This document shows positions 6,511 through 8,450 of a DNA stretch of 8,450 bases, one piece after another. Both the position numbers and the translations under genes were made by a program. Below the pieces are notes generated by a model. It searched no databases, was not told where the DNA came from, and was given only the letters and a program-made list of their open reading frames with translations. Within the stretch, counting starts at the first letter, position 1. Each line of letters starts with the position of its first letter. The DNA comes from Planctomycetaceae bacterium (GTDB lineage: Bacteria > Planctomycetota > Planctomycetia > Pirellulales > Thermoguttaceae): contig JAISBG010000458.1 in NCBI GenBank assembly GCA_031266315.1, forward strand, positions 1-8,450. The letters run 5' to 3'.

Positions 6511-7193
6511 CTTCCGTCTTTTAGGGTAATGGTACGGTCTCCGAAGTCGGCAACGTGTTTTTCGTGGGTAACGAGGATAATGGTACGTTTATTTTTATCG
6601 CAAAGTTGCCGGAGTAGTTTGCAAAGGTTTTCGCTATTGGTGGAATCGAGGTTACCGGTTGGTTCGTCGGCGAGAATGACCGCCGGATCCATGAGCAACG
6701 CACGTCCGATAGCGACACGTTGTTGTTCACCGCCGCTGAGCGAATCGGGGCGATGTTTGCGCCGTTCCCAAATTTCCAATGTTTTCATTAGTTCTTCGAT
6801 TTCTGAAACGACGACCTTTCGACCTTCGATGAGAGAGGGAAGTTTAATATTTTCTTCGGCGGTCAATGTTGGAATCAAATTGAACGCTTGAAAAATCACA
6901 CCGATATTTTGGCAACGGAATTTTGTTCGTGCGGCGTCGGTTAATTCGGCGATATTGATTCCGTTGATTCGCACGGCTCCGGCGGTGGGATCGGTAAGTC
7001 CTGCCAAAAGGTGGAGCAAGGTACTTTTTCCTGAACCGGAGGTTCCCATGATGGTTAAAAATTCACCGCCTTTCACGTTGATCGACACATCGGTCAAGGC
7101 ATTAACGCCGGTACGTCCGGTGTGGTAAATTTTTGTTAGATTAACTGTTTCAACCGTCCAATTGGATTCCGGTTGTGTTTGTTGCTGGCTCAT
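6498..7193 (-). CDS. ABC transporter ATP-binding protein (MacB/LolD type)
   Basis: A 231-residue cytoplasmic ATPase that powers the FtsX-type permease encoded 130 bases downstream on the same strand. All motifs are intact: Walker A GTSGSGKST (50-58), Q-loop Gln102 (VIFQAFNLIPTLTAEEN), signature LSGGEQQR (152-159), Walker B AVILADEP with catalytic Glu177, D-loop NLD, and switch His210 (VTHE). The TAEEN segment after the Q-loop and the GNLDS motif are typical of the lipoprotein/macrolide exporter ATPase group. The frame stays open to an ATG at 7259, but those 22 extra codons (Gln/Asn/Pro/Lys-rich) come from heptad repeat DNA, so I start at ATG 7193 (MSQQQTQPES). No Shine-Dalgarno site is seen for either. 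The 3' end lies inside a repeat tract, which supplies the stop codon. Confidence 0.9.
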   Translation of the reverse strand: MSQQQTQPESNWTVETVNLTKIYHTGRTGVNALTDVSINVKGGEFLTIMGTSGSGKSTLLHLLAGLTDPTAGAVRINGINIAELTDAARTKFRCQNIGVIFQAFNLIPTLTAEENIKLPSLIEGRKVVVSEIEELMKTLEIWERRKHRPDSLSGGEQQRVAIGRALLMDPAVILADEPTGNLDSTNSENLCKLLRQLCDKNKRTIILVTHEKHVADFGDRTITLKDGRISG

Positions 7194-7206
7194 AGTTTTA
7201 ATAATT

Positions 7207-7248
7207 GGGGTTTGGGGTTTGTAATTTTGGGTTTGTGATTTGGTAATC
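7207..7248. repeat. Heptad repeat tract upstream of the ABC operon
   Basis: GGGGTTT GGGGTTT GTAATTT TGGGTTT GTGATTT GGTAATC runs in 7-base phase just before ATG 7193. It continues as roughly complementary sequence (CCAAACCACAAATCCC, 7249-7264), giving an imperfect hairpin in the 5' leader of the operon. Confidence 0.5.
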
Positions 7249-7278
7249 CCAAACCACAAATCCCGATATTCCGGTTCA

Positions 7279-7344
7279 TGAAGCGTAAGCGAACGCCTTG
7301 AAAACTCGCATTTCCGAAGCGCGATACCCCTCGCTTACGCTTCA
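7279..7344. repeat. Inverted repeat with perfect 14-bp arms
   Basis: TGAAGCGTAAGCGA (7279-7292) is matched by TCGCTTACGCTTCA (7331-7344). Beyond a 2-base mismatch, CGGTT and AACCG extend the pairing outward. The 38-base loop is GC-richer than its surroundings. It holds no convincing gene. It lies in the region expected to contain the promoter of the ABC operon, where I found no clear -35/-10 pair. It may be a REP-like palindrome. Confidence 0.6.
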
Positions 7345-7434
7345 AAAACCGAAAATAAACGTTAAATATTGTTCTTGTTAAATAGGAAGTAATACTTCTT
7401 TCCATGTTGGAATTGTGTATTTAAAGGCAGTTTG

Positions 7435-7927
<493 letters not shown>

Positions 7928-7951
7928 AAATATTTTGTAAAGTTTAATTTT

Positions 7952-8450
7952 AATGTTGCGTTTTTTCCCGACCCCTTGCGGATCAAATATTTATAGCCTT
8001 ATGTTGCGTTTTTTATCCGACCCCTTGCGGGTCGAATATTTATAGCCCTTGCGTTGTGTTTTTCTATGCGACCCCTTATGGGGTCGAATATTTATTTCCG
8101 GCTTGGTTGCTATAAATATATGACCCCTTACGGGGTCGTACCAAGACAACCTCTGTTGTATTCGCTTAACGTTGCGTTTTTTATCCGACCCCTTGCGGGT
8201 CGAATATTTATAGCATTTATGTTGCGTTTTTTATCCGACCCCTTGTGGGTCGAATATTTATAGCCTTTGCGTTGTGTTTTTCTATGCGACCCCTTATGGG
8301 GTCGAATATTTGTTTCCGGCTTGGTTGCTATAAATATATGACCCCTTACGGGGTCGTACCAAGACAACCTCTGTTGTATTCGCTTAACGTTGCGTTTTTT
8401 ATCCGACCCCTTGCGGGTCGAATATTTAAAGCATTTATGTTGCGTTTTTT
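7952..8450. repeat. Array of nine GACCCC/GGGGTC hairpins in 218-bp higher-order repeats
   Basis: Nine short palindromes occur at 7970-7984 (degenerate, GGATC), 8018-8034, 8069-8086, 8121-8138, 8186-8202, 8236-8252, 8287-8304, 8339-8356 and 8404-8420. Typical forms are CGACCCCTTGCGGGTCG and CGACCCCTTATGGGGTCG. Most have GCGTTTTTTATCC-like sequence before and AATATTTATAGC after. Hairpins four and eight are inverted (TATAAATATATGACCCC...) and are flanked by CTTGGT/ACCAAG. The pattern repeats exactly every 218 bp: unit 8001-8218, unit 8219-8436 with about four differences, and a third beginning at 8437; 7952-8000 is a partial copy. No gene is supported here. Stems are preceded, not followed, by T runs, so they are not plain terminators. 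Confidence 0.9.

Noticed and set aside
7194..7259. 22-codon N-terminal extension of the ABC ATPase from ATG 7259
   Set aside because: It translates heptad repeat DNA into Gln/Asn/Pro/Lys-rich sequence not found in the family; the shorter start fits the usual length.
7190..7405. 71-codon minus-strand ORF upstream of the ABC operon
   Set aside because: It spans the inverted repeat and the heptad tract, has no start signal, and its end runs into the ATPase leader.
8054..8367. Overlapping ORFs on both strands in the hairpin array (69 and 79 codons)
   Set aside because: They are readings of the repeat itself, with units such as RPHKGS/STHKGS recurring; no start signals and no protein family.
7952..8450. 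CRISPR array
   Set aside because: Repeat-spacer logic fails: spacing is irregular, the intervening sequences are themselves repeated every 218 bp, one hairpin in four is inverted, and no cas gene is present.

Overview
The window looks like chromosomal DNA of a planctomycete. The main evidence is the gene at the left end, a DUF1559 protein: a pilin-like N-terminus followed by a C-terminal H-x9-DG motif, a family greatly expanded in Planctomycetota. Weak use of Shine-Dalgarno sites fits this. The base composition is moderate, not GC-rich. An animal-gut or other low-GC planctomycete lineage is my guess, not something the sequence proves. All recognisable genes lie on the minus strand.

Layout, left to right. 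(1) 32-1358: DUF1559 pseudopilin-like gene with a strong promoter (TTGACA-N17-TATACT) and a good ribosome binding site. Its reading frame is broken by a run of 12 G (gene strand) between the start codon and the prepilin cleavage motif. A run of 11 or 14 would restore one 441- or 442-residue protein, so this looks like a phase-variable gene caught in the OFF state. (2) 1525-1766: debris, comprising a 43-codon C-terminal remnant of an unknown gene and a 32-codon mini-ORF overlapping the end of the next gene. (3) 1763-2788: an Rpn/YhgA-type PD-(D/E)XK nuclease ('transposase_31' group), probably transcribed as a nearly leaderless mRNA. (4) 2854-2982: a 129-bp element with perfect 15-bp terminal inverted repeats. 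(5) 3047-7193: a two-gene ABC exporter of the MacB/FtsX type, ATPase first and then a 1106-residue double-FtsX permease whose second extracytoplasmic domain carries a Gly/Arg-rich tandem repeat. (6) 7194-7462: intergenic DNA with an inverted repeat and a trinucleotide microsatellite. (7) 7463-7927: an IS200/IS605-type HUH transposase, followed by (8) about 7950-8450: nine GACCCC/GGGGTC hairpins organised in a 218-bp higher-order tandem repeat that runs off the window.

The two ABC proteins should act together as an ATP-driven inner-membrane complex. No membrane-fusion protein or outer-membrane partner is visible. The other genes do not form an obvious pathway. What unites the window is repeat-driven plasticity: the poly-G tract, degenerate 7-nt repeats at most gene junctions and once inside the permease gene, a 47-residue protein repeat, ten tandem TAA stop codons, and palindromic arrays beside a single-strand-specific transposase. 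The best candidate for something undescribed is the poly-G switch on a pseudopilin-like surface protein. Second is the ordered hairpin array next to the transposase.
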